NCBI GenBank assembly: GCA_964016985.1 | Contig: OZ024827.1 | Location: 54,168,684-54,232,683, forward strand | From: Anodontia alba | Taxonomy: Eukaryota > Mollusca > Bivalvia > Lucinida > Lucinidae | DNA length: 64,000 nt | Direction: 5' to 3' | Part shown: positions 12,673 through 25,449 of the stretch, in pieces | How the letters are laid out: the number at the start of each line of letters is the position of its first letter | How positions within the stretch are numbered: position 1 is the first letter of the stretch | The notes under the pieces: generated by a model | Seen by the model: the letters and a program-made list of their open reading frames with translations, nothing else | The model's database searches: none | Told to the model about the DNA's origin: nothing | Translations under genes and position numbers: made by a program

Positions 12673-15600
12673 AAAAAGTGGAAGTTCTAAAGATTGCTTT
12701 GTAAGACAAAAGGGGGTCTTTTAGGATATAGGAAATTTACATTGTTTTCTGCCCACGCTTGGAATTTGATGAAATTATGCACAATAATTGCCTTGGGTAT
12801 AACCATTATAATTACGATGCATTCACTTTTAAATGTTATTTCCGTAGTAAATTTATTACATTTTTATGAAGTCTCTATCACAACAGAGAGTACTCTGATA
12901 TAAACCTGTCTACAATATTCAGAGTTTCATATATCTAATGCTGCAATGTTTTATGAATTAAAGCCATAATTGGTGAGTTAGTTGATACTATGAATGGCCT
13001 CATATGTCTAGTAATAGTGGCTGGGCATTCAGTTTTCTTTGATGGTATCCCCATATTTCAACTCCAAGTTTTGTATTCATTAAAATTTTATATGCAATTT
13101 TACCATATTCCAATTTTTGTCAAGACACCACTTTAGTATGAAAACTATCCACATATCTTAGGAATATGTAGATGAAATTTCATGGAAATTCAGGACCGGT
13201 AACATTGTGTTTTAACAGACTGAATACTGATAGTCCTGATTCAGCAAAATGTGAAATTATATGATTATCATGTTTAGGTCATGCTGTTTAATAATACTTT
13301 ACTATTGCTTTCAATTTGGATGGCTATAGTATAGTATGGTTTGTGTAATTAGTTCATAGCATAATTATAAGTATTATTTCAAAACATCCAGTTCGGTAAA
13401 TTTGCCCCCTGTTGAACGCCATGGCCAAAACAAACTATTTTGTCTACAGAACTATACCGCAAAGGTTTTGATGACAAACGTCATCAAACGCACCCATGAA
13501 ATCATGTGCATAGTTTTCTTTCTGTCTGTCTTGTCTAATTTGGTAGTGGTGCTAAGGTGGTGTTTAGATTTTAAATTCAAATCAACAACATACCAGTCAT
13601 TTTAGATGTTGCTTCAGATTTTGTGAGATTTGTTATCCGACTCGAGATAAATGACTCTCAAGTCTAACTGTTGTTTGTTTGTTTAACCCTAACTGTCCAT
13701 TTAAAAAGAAAGGTTTACTCTAGGGACAGCCAATAACACTTGAGATTACTTTTCCTTGACATTAAGACCCATTAAACGGTTTTCAGTATTTGTATCTACA
13801 CTAGGCACTAGCCAATCTATCTTTTTTGTATAGCCCCTATGAACGAAACCAAACGGCTTCCTGAAGTTATATTCCAAGGCCATTTGAATAAATTTGCTTT
13901 TAGAAATCACAATATCGTACTTTTGTCTGTGTTCCAAAATTTATGTGATAATGATTATGTTGTCTATATATTTGTATAGGTTTTTCACTATTTACCTATC
14001 TCAGCAGTTGTTGCAGTAATTACAAAGCACATATGTAAGGTATCAAGAAGCATTTAAACTGGTGATAATAATTATTCAATCTGTGAGTAGTTATCTCATT
14101 ACTCATAAGATTTTGAATCTTTGTTGGTTCTGAAAATGATCTCTTTCAACAGTTAGCCACATATATACCCTAACTTAGTCTGTTCAAGTCCATTTACTAG
14201 ATCTACAACTTCTTTTCTGGGCCCCATATGTGGCTGCTCAATCCTTTGCTCTATGAAAGCACTGAAGACTTGGAGTGGTTGGCCTGTGATCGTGGTTGTA
14301 TTGTGGACGCCAAATGTCCAAGAGAAAAGAGGATACTAGCTGTGTGTGCACACATGCCGACAGCTCTTTTTCCAGCAGGACACACACAGTAGTAATCTTT
14401 GACTGAAGCATTTTTGTCCAAATCTCAGCCGAATATTTCTCAGCTGTAGCAAAAAATATTACAAGAACACTTAATATTAAGAACAATTTCTACATTAATT
14501 TAAAATGCCCATGTAGTAAAAGGGATATCAATTCAGATTGAGCTGAATATATTTCAGCTGATACCCATGTAGTAAAAGTGATATGAATTCAGACTGAGCC
14601 ACAATAATAAGACGCAGTCCACCCCAACAATTAATAGACACTCAACACCCACAAAGAAGATGTGAAAACTCACAAAAGACGAGTACAGTAACAGTGCAAA
14701 AGAACAACAAACTCAGCAACTTCTTGTACAAGTGAAAAAAGATTTTATATAGAATTTTAAATGAACAACTGAATTATGTGTTACATGTATGTAAGATAAA
14801 CCTACTAAATTATTTTCAGTAAATAAACTGTGATGCTTTTTTCTGTCCAAACACTGCAATGCTCTTTCTAAGCTGAGAGATAAATTGCACAGAAATGTAC
14901 CGGTAATCATTAATGAACAACAAAGCAAGCAAGAACAGTGCTTAAAAAGAACAGTGAACTTGCATTCAGCAGAAACATTCAATAAGTGGTTGAAAGTTTT
15001 ACAACCAGACAAAATACTAAAAGCTCGCTTCCGATAAATTAACCACTATGTTGACAAAGTAAAAACAGAAAAAAATAAGACACTAAAGAAACGTCAACAA
15101 TTACAATACCAATGCAGAAAAGAGACATTTTTATGCATGTGTACTGTAAGGAAGGGAACTGTTTCTCTCCCTGTCTAATAGCAAAATTCCTCTAGGTCAT
15201 GGAACAGCTTGGTTTACACCAAATATTCTGTGCCTCATTCATCAATGATATCTTTTGCAACAGAAACTCAATATCAGTGTCAGTTTCGATTTTTGGAAAT
15301 ACTGACCAATAATTACTGTAACTTTTTGTTAGGATAAGAATCCAGCGTACATAAAGACAGAATATATCTAAGGCTTAATCTGGCCATGGATTTATGAACA
15401 GTACTATTTGTACTAGTAACAACCAACCACTGACCATTGCGTCCTTGCATACCATCTCGGTATGGCAATGAAAATAATGAATCTCCTTGCCTTACACCTA
15501 TTTTAGTAGCATGACTTTTGTAAAGTCATTAAATAAAGTTGCACATGTTCACAATAATTTTGCTGCTAATAAAAAAGCAATATATGTTGTTAAGCCTAAT

Positions 15601-16777
15601 TTGTTGATTAGAATACCTTTTGATTTAGTGTTTTACTATCTACTATTTTGGATAGATCATAGTGTATAAATGAAAGGGAAATACCAGAAATTCATGATAT
15701 TTTAATGGTTTCTAAGCTAGATCAGCTCAAGATGTATTCATTTTGATTTGTATAATCTCATTTTTATTACATAAGTGTTAGGAATTTTGAGGGCAATGCC
15801 TTTTTGTAAGGTTCTTGGATGATTTCAATAAAACAGTAAATTTTGCAGAAACGACATACATCCATTAAAGGTGTAAAACTACATTGTTACCGGTTTCGGA
15901 TTTTCATGAAATTTGGCATAGCTACAGAGAATACATATGGCAAGTTTTCCTAGTAAAATAAAATCTTGACAAAGACAAGAACATATTTATCTTAGGAATT
16001 GAATTTGGATAAATTTTTAAAATTTTAATTAAAAAATGAGATTTTTGATAATTATTTTATCAGAAAATGTAAACTTTCATTAATTCAAAAGGTTTTGTAG
16101 TATCAAAAGAATGCCTATGGAGTTCTGCATTCAGCCCAGTTCACAAATCTTGAAACTAAATAAAACATAAGATTTAAGACAGACTTATTTAGACACAGGC
16201 ATCAGCTCATTGATGGAGTCAGTCAGGGTGGCCTCCTGAGTCCTACTTTGATTTATATAATTTAATAAATACATTTTTATAGGTTGTATATGCTGAGTTA
16301 TTAATATACAAAGTTTAAAGAAAAACATGCATGGGCACAGATGAAAGATGCCCTTTAATATGTTCTAAATGTATAAAATGCAAAAAGCAACATTACTAAT
16401 ACAGTAATATATATAAGTACGGGGTAAGACCCACTCTGTAGGTTTATTGATTAAAGGGAGGTAATTACACACGCCTAACGACATAAATATGCTACTTTAC
16501 GAGTCGGACCTATGGTAGATGGGATGGAGAACAGTATTTTTATGAATCACGCCAATAATAATTGTGCTATATGTCGTAGTGTATCTCAGTAATTATCTAA
16601 TGTCTGTCTAAACAAGTGCGCGTAACTTACGTCATTGTTTAAACGCGTTTTTCTCGAATGACGTAACGCCTCATTCTGACCCAAAATGTCATGACGCGTC
16701 ACATATATAAATAACGACTTTCCATAGCTAAACAGAATAACTTTACTACTAAGGATTCAAAACTAGTTCACACATTA
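12673..16777. other. No recognised gene, about 4.1 kb
   Basis: AT-rich DNA without family motifs. ATATTTCAGCTGATACCCATGTAGTAAAAG and its near copy around 14505-14580 form a small local duplication. The short open frames at 13402-13605, 14238-14486 and 14713-15012 look like chance frames. Confidence 0.4.
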
Positions 16778-19125
16778 TCAGCTCACCTAGGCCGACGGTT
16801 CACAAAGTGAGCTTAGAGTATACCAACGGTCTGTCGTCCGTCGTCGTCCGTTCACACTTTCAAAAACACCTTCTCCTCAGAAGCCAAAGGACCGATTGAA
16901 GTTTGATTTTATACGGAAGATCTAGCCTCCTGCGAACAAGTTTATATAATTGGTCCTAGTGACATGACCAAGTAGGCCGCCACGCCCGTATATGGTAAAA
17001 ACCCTTTTAAAATCTTCTTCTCCAAAACCATAAGTCAGCTGATGTTGAAACTTGACACACAGCAAAGGGGACTTGAGTCCTACTTAAGTTATATAAATGA
17101 TGACCTTGACCTATTTTACAACAAGGTAAACTTTGTTCATTTAGGCTTTTACATTGGACAAGTCTGCCCATACTTTCAATTATCTTCTCCTCAGATACCA
17201 CTGACCTATTGAAGTCAGATTTTATATGGAACATCTATGCATCGCGGGAGCGAAAGCTTATATAACTTGTTCTAGTCACATGACCAAGATTGCCACCATG
17301 CCCAAATATGAGAAAACCCCTTAAAATTTTTTTTCTCAAGAACCATAAGTTAGATGACCTTGACACTTGGCACACAGCAAAGGGGATTTAAGCTCTACAA
17401 AATGTATATAAATAATGACCCTTGGTTGATCTTGACCTTTTTTACATCAAGATCAACTTTATTTATTTAAGATGTTACATTGGAAAAGTCCGTCCATACA
17501 TTCAAACATCTTCTCCTCAGAAACCACTGTATCGATTGAAGTCAGATTTAGTATGGTACATCTTTGCCTCGCAGGAACAAAAGTTCATATAACTGGTCCT
17601 GGTCACATAACCAAGATGGCCGCCATGCCCATATATGATAAAAAAAAAAAAACCTTTACATATTTTCTTCTCCAGAACCATAAGTCAGATGGCCTTGTAA
17701 CTTGGCACACAGCAAAAGGGACTAGACCCGTAAAAAGTTTGTATAAATGATGACCCTGGGTTGACCCTTATCTATTTACAACAAGGTCAACTTTGTTCAT
17801 TTAGGCTTTTACACTGGAAAAGTCTACACGTTCAAACATCTTCTCTTCAGAAACCACTGGACCGAATAAAGTCAGATTTCATACGGAACATCTATGCTTC
17901 GCGGAAACAAAAGTTTATATAACTGGTCCTAGTCACACGACGAGGATGGCCGCCATGCCCATATATGGTGAAAGCCTTTTAAAATTCTTCTCCAGAAACA
18001 TACGTTTAATGACCTTGAAACTTGGCACACAGAAAAGGGGACTTAAACTTGGCACATAGCAAAGGGAATCTGAGCTCTACAAAAGTTATATAAATGATGA
18101 CACTGGGTTGATCTCGACTTTTTTTTTAACAACAAGGTCAACTTTGTTCATTTAGGCCTTTACATTGGATTAGATTTATATGGAAATCTATGCCTCGCAG
18201 TAACTAAGGTCTATATAACTGGTCCTGGTCACATGATCAAGATAGCCGCCACGCCAATATATGGTAAAAACCCTTTAAAAATCTTTTTCCAGAACCATGA
18301 CAGATAATCTTGAAACTACACACAGCAAAAGGGTCTTAAGCCCTACTAAAGTTATATAAAATATGACACTGGGTTGACCTTGATCTATTTTACAACAAGG
18401 CCAACTTGACTCCCATTTTCTATCGCAAACTACATTACTGTATATGAAAAGACTTGATAAAATCGAGTCTCAGATTTTCGTTCTTTTGTGTGTTCTTTGT
18501 TTCCAAAGGCACCGAGACTCATATTTCCTATCTGTAACGTGTTCTTTGTTTCCAAAAGCAACCGTTTACATTTTTTTTTTTTTTGTTCTTTAAGGCTTTT
18601 ACATTGGAAAAGTTCGTCCACACTTCAAGCATCTTCTCCTCAGAAACCACTGGACCGATTCAAGTCAGATCTTATATTTAATCCTCGAACATTTATACCT
18701 CGTGAGAACAAAAGATTATATAATTGATCCTGATCACTTGACCAAGGTGGCCGCCATTCCCATTGATGGTAAAAACTCTTTAAAAATCTTCTTCTCCACA
18801 ACCATTAATCAGATGACCTTAAAACTTGGTACACAGCAAAGGGGACCTAAGTCCTTTAAAAGTTATATAAATGATGATCCTGATGACCTTGACCTATTTT
18901 ACAACAAGCAACAAGTTCAACTTTGTTTATTTAGGCTTTTAAAATGGAAAATCTTGGAAAATAAAAAATATATAATCAAAGTTTAAGAGCCTGAGTCTTT
19001 AAATTGGGTATGCAAGTAAAGCACCGTGGCAGTAATTGTTTGACAGATATTCCAGCTTCTATCTGTCACATGTGTCCCTTTTCCTTTTAAGCTTGTCTGG
19101 TAGTCAGGTGAGCGATAAGGGGCCT
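16778..19125. mobile_element. Non-autonomous element with ~300 bp tandem units
   Basis: It starts with CAGCTCACCTAGGCCG and ends with GGTGAGCGATAAGGGGCC, so the termini are inverted relatives of the 1772-3004 element. The interior has several degenerate units carrying CTTCTCCTCAGAAACCACTG, ACATGACCAAGATGGCCGCC, AACTTGGCACACAGCAAAGG and TTTTACAACAAGGTCAACTT. A different repeat, related to 3877-3967, is inserted near 18425-18565. No transposase was seen. Confidence 0.55.
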
Positions 19126-19899
19126 CCTTGGCCCTCCTGATTGTAATGTACCGATTAAGAAACAAGACGAATGTGCCATTTTTTACTTAATAAAAATGCA
19201 AATGAATTCAAAAATAATTTTTCCTTCAACCTCATTCGAGCGAGTAACCGTCACAGTCAAAGTCACTGAATCAGTAGCGAAATACCCCACAGTCAGCTAT
19301 CGTATTTAAAAGTCATCGAATTTGATCAATACCGTTTACACGGTGGTTGATTAATTTCCAAGAATTTAAAACCTTTTAACTGTAGTTTGGACTTTAATTT
19401 GACACATTTATTTACTGTCAGTCTGAAGTTATTCTCCGATGTTTTTGGAGGTGAGGATTTTTCAATGACAGTTTGACGACACTGATGTTGAAAGTGGCTC
19501 CAAAACGGTTGCCGAAAAAAAATCAAATTTAAACCACCATGAACATTTCTGAAAGCTGAGTTATTTACATTGTTATTGTGTTGTGCCTTCTCCTTCCATC
19601 GATCTGAATTTTATCTCAAAACTTAAGGCAGGATCTGTTTCAAAAGTGAAAGCTGCTATCAATAAGCGGATTAATACGAATATCAGTGAAGGTAATTCGG
19701 CTACCAATGGGAAGCCTTGCAGGTGTTATGAACTGGCTGATACATGGAGGCATGTTGTGTTTTTCTCGAAGGACAAAGAAAAAATATGAAACAAGTGAAA
19801 AGTGACTTTATAAAGGGTGTATTATGGGTGTATTTGTAGTGACATTATTAATAAAGGTATATAAATGAGAACTAGAAAAGTTTTTTAGAAAAAAATACA
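19126..19899. other. No recognised gene
   Basis: AT-rich spacer. The frames at 19326-19526 and 19583-19789 have no recognisable motif. Confidence 0.35.
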
Positions 19900-21535
19900 A
19901 ATGTCCCCACCCCCGATCCCGCCAGATTTGTCATTCTTGTACTCAACACGTCATCTGGTCCTGTCCTACATTTGTACCAAGCATCATCAAAATATTTCGT
20001 AGGGTATTCGTGTTACAGAGCAGAGACAAGAAATCAAATTCAAACACAAGAAGGGGAGATAACTCCAAAAGTAAAAAAAGCCAAAGTTGTCATTCTTGTA
20101 TGTGACATGTCGTCTGGTCCTGTTCTTCATTACTACCAAGTATCATCAAAATATTCCAAAGAGTGTTCGACTTACATAGCGGACACTAAATCAATGCATA
20201 ATCAGTGTCAAATATGACAAAAGGAGATAACAGCAAAAGTAAGGAAGGCAGAGTTGTCATTCTTGTAAGGGACATGTTGTCTTGTCCTATTCTACAATTC
20301 TACCAGGTACCATCAAAATATTCGGAAGGGTATTCCAGTTACAGAGCAGACGATAAATCTATTTCAAACAAACCAAAGGGAGATAACTCCAAAAGTAAGA
20401 AAGCCAGATTTGTCATTCTTGTACGCGACATGTCGTCTTGTTCTGTTCTACATTTCTACTAAGTATCATAAAAATATTCCAAAGGGTCTTTGACTGACAG
20501 AGCGGACACGAAATCAATGGATGATCACTGTCAGACATAACAAAGGGATATAACGCCAAAAGTAAGACAGGCAGAGTTGTCATTCTTATACACGACACGT
20601 CGTCTGGTCCTGTTTTACATTTCTACCAAGTATGATAAAAATATTCCGAAGGGTCCTTGACTTACAGAGCGGACACAAAATCAATGGATTATCACTGTCA
20701 AAAATAACAAAGGGAGATAACGCCAAAAGTGACAAAGGCAGAGTTGTCATTCTTGTACGCGACACGTCGATTGGTCCTGTTCTACATTTCTGCCAAGTAC
20801 CATCGAAATATTCCAAAGGTACTCCAATTACAGAACAGACGAGAAATCTATTTCAAACAAAACAAAGGGAGATAACTCAAAAAGTAAGAAAGCCAGAGTT
20901 GTCATTCTTGTATGCGACACGTCGTCTGGTCCTGTTCTACATTTCTACCAAGTATCATCAAAATATTCCAAATGGTCTTTGACTTACAGAGCGGACACAA
21001 TATCAATAAATAATCACTGTCAGATATATTAAAGGGAGATAACACCAAAAGTAAGAATGGCAGAGGTGTCATTCTGGTACGCGACACGTCGTCTGGTCCG
21101 TTCTACATTTCTACCAAGTATCATAAAAATATTCCAAAGGGTCTTTGACTTACAGAGCGGACACGAAATCAATGGATAATCACTGTCAGACATAACAAAG
21201 GGAGATTACGCCAAAAGTAAGACGGGCAGAATTGTCATTCTTGTACGCGACACGTCGTCTGGTCCTGTTCTACATTTCTACCAAGCATCATAAAATATTC
21301 CAAAGGGTCTTTGACTTACAGAGCGGACACGAAATAAATAGATTATCACTGTCAAATATAACAAAGGGAGATAACGCCAAAAGTAAGAAAGGCAGAGTTG
21401 TCATTCTTGTACTCGATACGTCGTCTGGTCCTGTTCTACATTTCTGCCAAGTACCATCAAAATATTCCAAAGGGTATTCAAGTTACAGAGCGGACAAGAA
21501 GTTTTACGCCGACGCCAACGGGATCCGTCCAAAAA
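19900..21535. repeat. ~160 bp tandem array, about 10 copies
   Basis: Units hold AGGGAGATAACGCCAAAAGT, GTTGTCATTCTTGTACGCGA, CGTCGTCTGGTCCTGTTCTA, ATTTCTACCAAGTATCAT and CTTACAGAGCGGACACGAAA. The anchor TACCAAGTATCAT recurs about every 160 bases from 19966 to 21437. The open frames on both strands are shadows of this period. Confidence 0.85.
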
Positions 21536-21548
21536 AACAATATGTCCA

Positions 21549-21600
21549 CTCCACCCCCCCCCCCCCCACCCCCACCCCCACCCCCACCCCTACCCCCACT
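21549..21600. repeat. C-rich simple repeat
   Basis: A poly-C run followed by CCCCCA repeats directly after the tandem array. It could form quadruplex structures on the opposite strand. Confidence 0.85.
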
Positions 21601-21844
21601 TTGGTGGGACATAATAATGCCGGATAAACTGAAAAATGGAGCTATAAGGACAAAAAAAAAATAAAAAATAATAAAAAACGGGAAACGGTGCAGGTACGTC
21701 AAGCGTGCATACCCCACCATCCATTTCTTACACGATGAATACTGTAGTGGTGCACCGATATCGGCAGGATATCAACGACAGCAGATCCGTGTTGTGACGT
21801 CACTGGTGTGACCCGATATTTCGGTCTACTTCTTCTTAGAGCAC

Positions 21845-21908
21845 CCAGCTATAAGGACATGTTTGGAAGCGCTGAGGGATCCTGGAGCAGCCCAATACAG
21901 GACTTAAT
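21845..21908. repeat. Fragment of the tRNA-Leu-type SINE seen at 52.9 kb
   Basis: GCTGAGGGATCCTGGAGCAG followed by CCCAATACAGGACTTA closely matches 52998-53032 (GAGGGATCCCGGAGCAGCAC, ATACAGAACTTA). Only the non-tRNA part is present. Confidence 0.5.
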
Positions 21909-22718
21909 ATGAATGTAATAGGTCCTACCTATATCTGTGCGTCCAAATTATCATCACTTGCTTTATAGGTGGGGTGGCCAAACTCAATCACAAACAAAAG
22001 TTCCTTTTTCTTTTTTCTTTTTTTTTTCTTTTTTTTTTCAATGACAAACATCTACATTAATCTCATACGCATCCCCTCCATATATATACAAAGTGGTGAT
22101 TCTGGGATAATGTGTACAAACTTATATATATGTTTTGTACAAAGCATATATGAAGTCTGCCTTTTTATATATGCATTATACAAAACATATACATAAGTTT
22201 GTACAAAATTTGAATATTCCTACCCACAGACTCGCAAATGCATTGTTAGTTGGAAATTTTGGAATATATTCCTATCTAACAGTTCTCTGCTGGGGTTTAC
22301 CCATAGTACTATTAAGCTGTAATACTATTACACTGTCTGCTGGTATTTTCTTAAAACTTCGTTACAGAACAGGTATATAGTGTTGTACCATTATTTTTGT
22401 ATTAACACACTTTTTGTCTCAGCCTACTACACTCAACAATATACATATCACATACGATGCAACGTTTCACTGGACTTTTTCAGCAGATAAGTGTGTAGTG
22501 CGATAACAATTACTACTAAGCTGATATGGTTTTACTATGGAATGTTTACAAACACTCATATCTGAACAGGAAATGGCGATAGTTCAAGTGTGCACACGCG
22601 AGGTATCAAAGTGCAGATACGCACCCCCCACCCCCCACCCCCCAACCCACCTCCCCCCACAAAAAAGCAACTCGAGAACAAACGAGATTGATATTTTCAG
22701 CCAAACTCTAAAACCAAG

Positions 22719-23263
22719 ATGTAAGTATTTTAATACATATTTTTGTCGTTTTTTAATTACGTATAATCAGTACTATTAATCAGAATGTTGATTACACCAG
22801 TGGATAGTATTAGTAGGGCTATTTGCATTTAGTTTCTGTTTCATAAAATGTGTATGCTATGTACGTTCCTGTTTACTAAAAAAAGGATATTACTTTTGTT
22901 TTCAGGGACAAGAGAACATTTGAAATATTCAGAACAGATTTCAGAGAGATTGTAGAGTGGCTCACGAGCAAATATCCCAAAGATGCAGAACTGAAAGAAC
23001 CCCTGTACGACAAAACAGAGAAAGACAAAAGAGAGAAGCGAAAAGAACGTGTAGGCATCTTTCAGGAAAAATACCAGCACCTCCCAGCGGATGTCTTCAC
23101 AAAAGAAGTTCGAAGAGCCACCAGCATTACATTGAAACGGGATGAGATTAAGAAAATGTTGTTCAGTTTGTATACATCCGAAAGAAGATTGGTTGGTGTA
23201 CACGAACTGGATACATCATTTGAAGAAGCGTGTATTAAATCGTACAAAGAACTGAAAAAATAA
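22719..23263 (+). CDS. Unrecognised spliced gene, start codon split by an intron
   Basis: Exon 1 ends at 22720 (ACCAAGAT) before a strong donor GTAAGTATTTT; exon 2 begins at 22906 after TTTTGTTTTCAG. Splicing out 22721-22905 (185 bases) creates ATG from AT|G, with A at -3 and G at +4, a good animal start context. The frame then runs 119 residues to TAA at 23261. The protein is charged and helical-looking: MDKRTFEIF at the start, EKDKREKRKERVGIFQEKY, LPADVFTKEVRRATSITLK, ending in SYKELKK. I do not recognise it. Upstream in this frame is TGA, so the junction ATG is the first possible start. The same frame reopens right after the stop (next entry). It lies antisense within the inferred host intron and just left of the Polinton-like element. 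Confidence 0.5.
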
Positions 23264-23566
23264 ATAAGATCAGACAAAAGAAATATTTTATTAAATTCTG
23301 CTAATCAAGGACGTATGTTGAAATACTTGAAAACAACTATGAAATATAAAGGTTCCTTCATTAAAAGCCTCCGTGACAAGGAAATTTCAATCTCGTTATC
23401 ACACTGCAACTTTTTAATTGCATTTTATGAGCTGACAGAAAAATATCCACAGATTGTTCAATGTGCTCTGGAATTGCGTTTTTTCACAAAACACTTGAAG
23501 ACTGTGAAAGAAGTTGCACCCGAGGTATTTACTCAACAGACAAAAAACGTTGCCTTTCGCTGGTAA
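23264..23566 (+). pseudogene. In-frame continuation beyond the TAA stop
   Basis: Immediately after TAA (23261-23263) the same frame stays open for 100 codons, passing IRSDKRNILLNSANQGRM, then SFIKSLRDKEISISLSHCN, FLIAFYELTEKYPQ and ending TKNVAFRW. Its composition is protein-like and similar to the upstream part. Either the gene acquired a premature stop (a single change such as CAA or AAA to TAA) and is a pseudogene, or readthrough occurs. No family recognised. Confidence 0.45.
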
Positions 23567-23784
23567 ATACGGTGTCAAGAAAAAGATAAGTGATGTTATC
23601 ATATATTTACTCTACTTTTTATGTTTGAATTAGTATATCAGTGATAAATGTTCAGCCAAACTCAGTGAAGCAAATAATTACGGCGTAAGGACACACATGA
23701 ATGGCATAAACTGTTATCCATACATTGAGTGATAGCGCCATTGTAAATATTTCTGTTGATATTAACAAGCTCATACAATAAATA

Positions 23785-23900
23785 CCCCACGTTTTCTAGA
23801 GGGAAACTCGGCGTGTTCATTATTCTTATTTCTGCTCAAATACATAGATTGTGGCGATGTTCACCCATAATATATGTTTTTGGGTAGAAATATCATAGGT
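23785..23900. repeat. Partial copy of the long-hairpin MITE (family M)
   Basis: ATTCTTATTTCTGCTCAAA followed by TACATAGATTGTGG resembles one arm of the MITE copies at 43.3, 46.2 and 54.9 kb; the rest has diverged or is missing. Confidence 0.4.
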
Positions 23901-23984
23901 CAGATTTTTTACTCTTTCGGCCGGTAACATTATGGTTTATTGCAATAAAACAGAGGTGTGAAATATCTTATTGTTGTCTTAGTG

Positions 23985-24111
<127 letters not shown>

Positions 24112-24146
24112 ATTTTATCCATGTCTGAAAACTGTGATTACTCACA

Positions 24147-24788
24147 TTAATTTTGCGTTTCTTGATACACTGACGGTGGCTCGTTGACGAACCCAAACTT
24201 GTTGAACAACATTATGTGTCTTTTATCTTTTTTTTGAATGACACTTAGTGCCTGTGCTTTTCCTTCTTCTATTAATTTATTTTCTTCTTGCTCGCTCAAA
24301 CCAGACTGTTTAGTGTGTGTTTTATCTTTTAAGTCATTATATTTGTTTAGCTCAACTAAAACCATTTTAAATCCCTGTTCTGATATTTGCCTATCGTTTA
24401 AAGCTGTGGAAATTAAACTTTTGATGGAATTTAACTTGCTTTCCCCTAGTGTTTTAATTTCATAATGTTTCTGTGTCTTTGACATTAATTTGCGCCTCAA
24501 TAACTTAACACAAACACCCATACAACCACAGACAATTGCAACAATCTCTAATGGTAACATAACAGGTACAGCTAATCCAACACCAGCCATAATAACACTT
24601 GTAGAAATTAATGAAGTATCAACTCCTTCTGTAATATTAATTCCCCTTTTATACTTCTTATACAATGCTTTTCTTGCATCTCTCTCTGTTATTAATTGTT
24701 TCTCTATTTCAGAAATCTTTTGTAATCTATAATTCTGCCCATCTTCACTAGGCAATTCTGGATATAACGGCGCAGTTGGCTGTTTCAT
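24147..24788 (-). CDS. Coiled-coil protein with central hydrophobic helices (viral element)
   Basis: An intact 213-residue frame. The N-terminal third is charged and helical (KISEIEKQLITERDARKAL, then YKKYKRGI). Two hydrophobic segments follow around residues 57-95 (TSLISTSVIMAGVGLAVPV and PLEIVAIVCGCMGVCVKLL), then a long charged C-terminal coil (SKLNSIKSLISTALNDRQIS, GLSEQEENKLIEEGKAQAL). I recall this architecture as a recurrent companion of Polinton-like elements in aquatic invertebrates; its function is unknown, and a membrane or virion role is a guess. It is one of the few unbroken genes of the element. The C-terminal codons adjoin the GT microsatellite, so the original end may be altered. 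Confidence 0.6.
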   Translation of the reverse strand: MKQPTAPLYPELPSEDGQNYRLQKISEIEKQLITERDARKALYKKYKRGINITEGVDTSLISTSVIMAGVGLAVPVMLPLEIVAIVCGCMGVCVKLLRRKLMSKTQKHYEIKTLGESKLNSIKSLISTALNDRQISEQGFKMVLVELNKYNDLKDKTHTKQSGLSEQEENKLIEEGKAQALSVIQKKDKRHIMLFNKFGFVNEPPSVYQETQN

Positions 24789-24889
24789 TTTTTTTTACAT
24801 TGTTTTTAAAAATATTTCAAAATAAAGTAAAAATGATATCTCATACTTTAACAAACGTTCAAAAGCCATGTCAGCTGCAGAATTACATA

Positions 24890-25449
24890 GATAACAGAGA
24901 CAGCACACCAAAATGATAGGATAAAAATAAAATCTATCACATACTGGGTTGGCTGGTATAATGTCACAGGCAAACAATATCTAGCAACCAAAAGCAAATG
25001 GATTGACCTCGAACCTGGCTTATATAATTTTAATGACCTAAGACAGATTTTTTCTGATGAATCTGTTATCTTGTCTGTGAATTACACCGACGGATTTGTT
25101 ACATTAGAAATACCACCGAACAAGGAAATCAACTTGTCCAGTGGAATTTTGCCTTTACTTGGTTTAAAACATGTACGGCTCACAGCTGGCAGACACACAG
25201 GACACAAAATGATTGACATCGCCAAAACTTAAGAGCTTCCTGTCTTTCTTGACCAAATAAATACAACAAATAATTTTCTAGATGGTGAACCAAGCACATT
25301 ACTAGGAATCGTACCAGTTTCTAACAAACCCTTTGGGAAAGTTGTTTCTTGTCGATTTGAATTTCCAATCTTCAAGAAGCTAATAAATCGATGTATAACT
25401 GGACTATCTGTGCGTATAACAGATTAAAATAACACTGCATTAGACAATC
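24890..25449 (+). pseudogene. Putative minor virion (penton-like) protein, broken
   Basis: A plus-strand frame from about 24890 reads WVGWYNVTGKQYLATKSKW, then DLEPGLYNFNDLRQIF, YTDGFVTLEIPPNKEI, GILPLLGLKHVRLTAGRHT, then a TAA at about 25229; it goes on past it with DGEPSTLLGIVPVSNKPFG and CRFEFPIFKKLINRCITGLS to a second TAA near 25426. The beta-rich composition and its place beside the fibre-like gene suggest a minor capsid or vertex protein. That assignment is inference. The N-terminus is unclear because a TAG and possible frameshift lie near 24886. Confidence 0.45.

Noticed and set aside
19972..21664. Several overlapping 60-130 residue proteins
   Set aside because: All are frames through the ~160 bp tandem array and recur once per unit.
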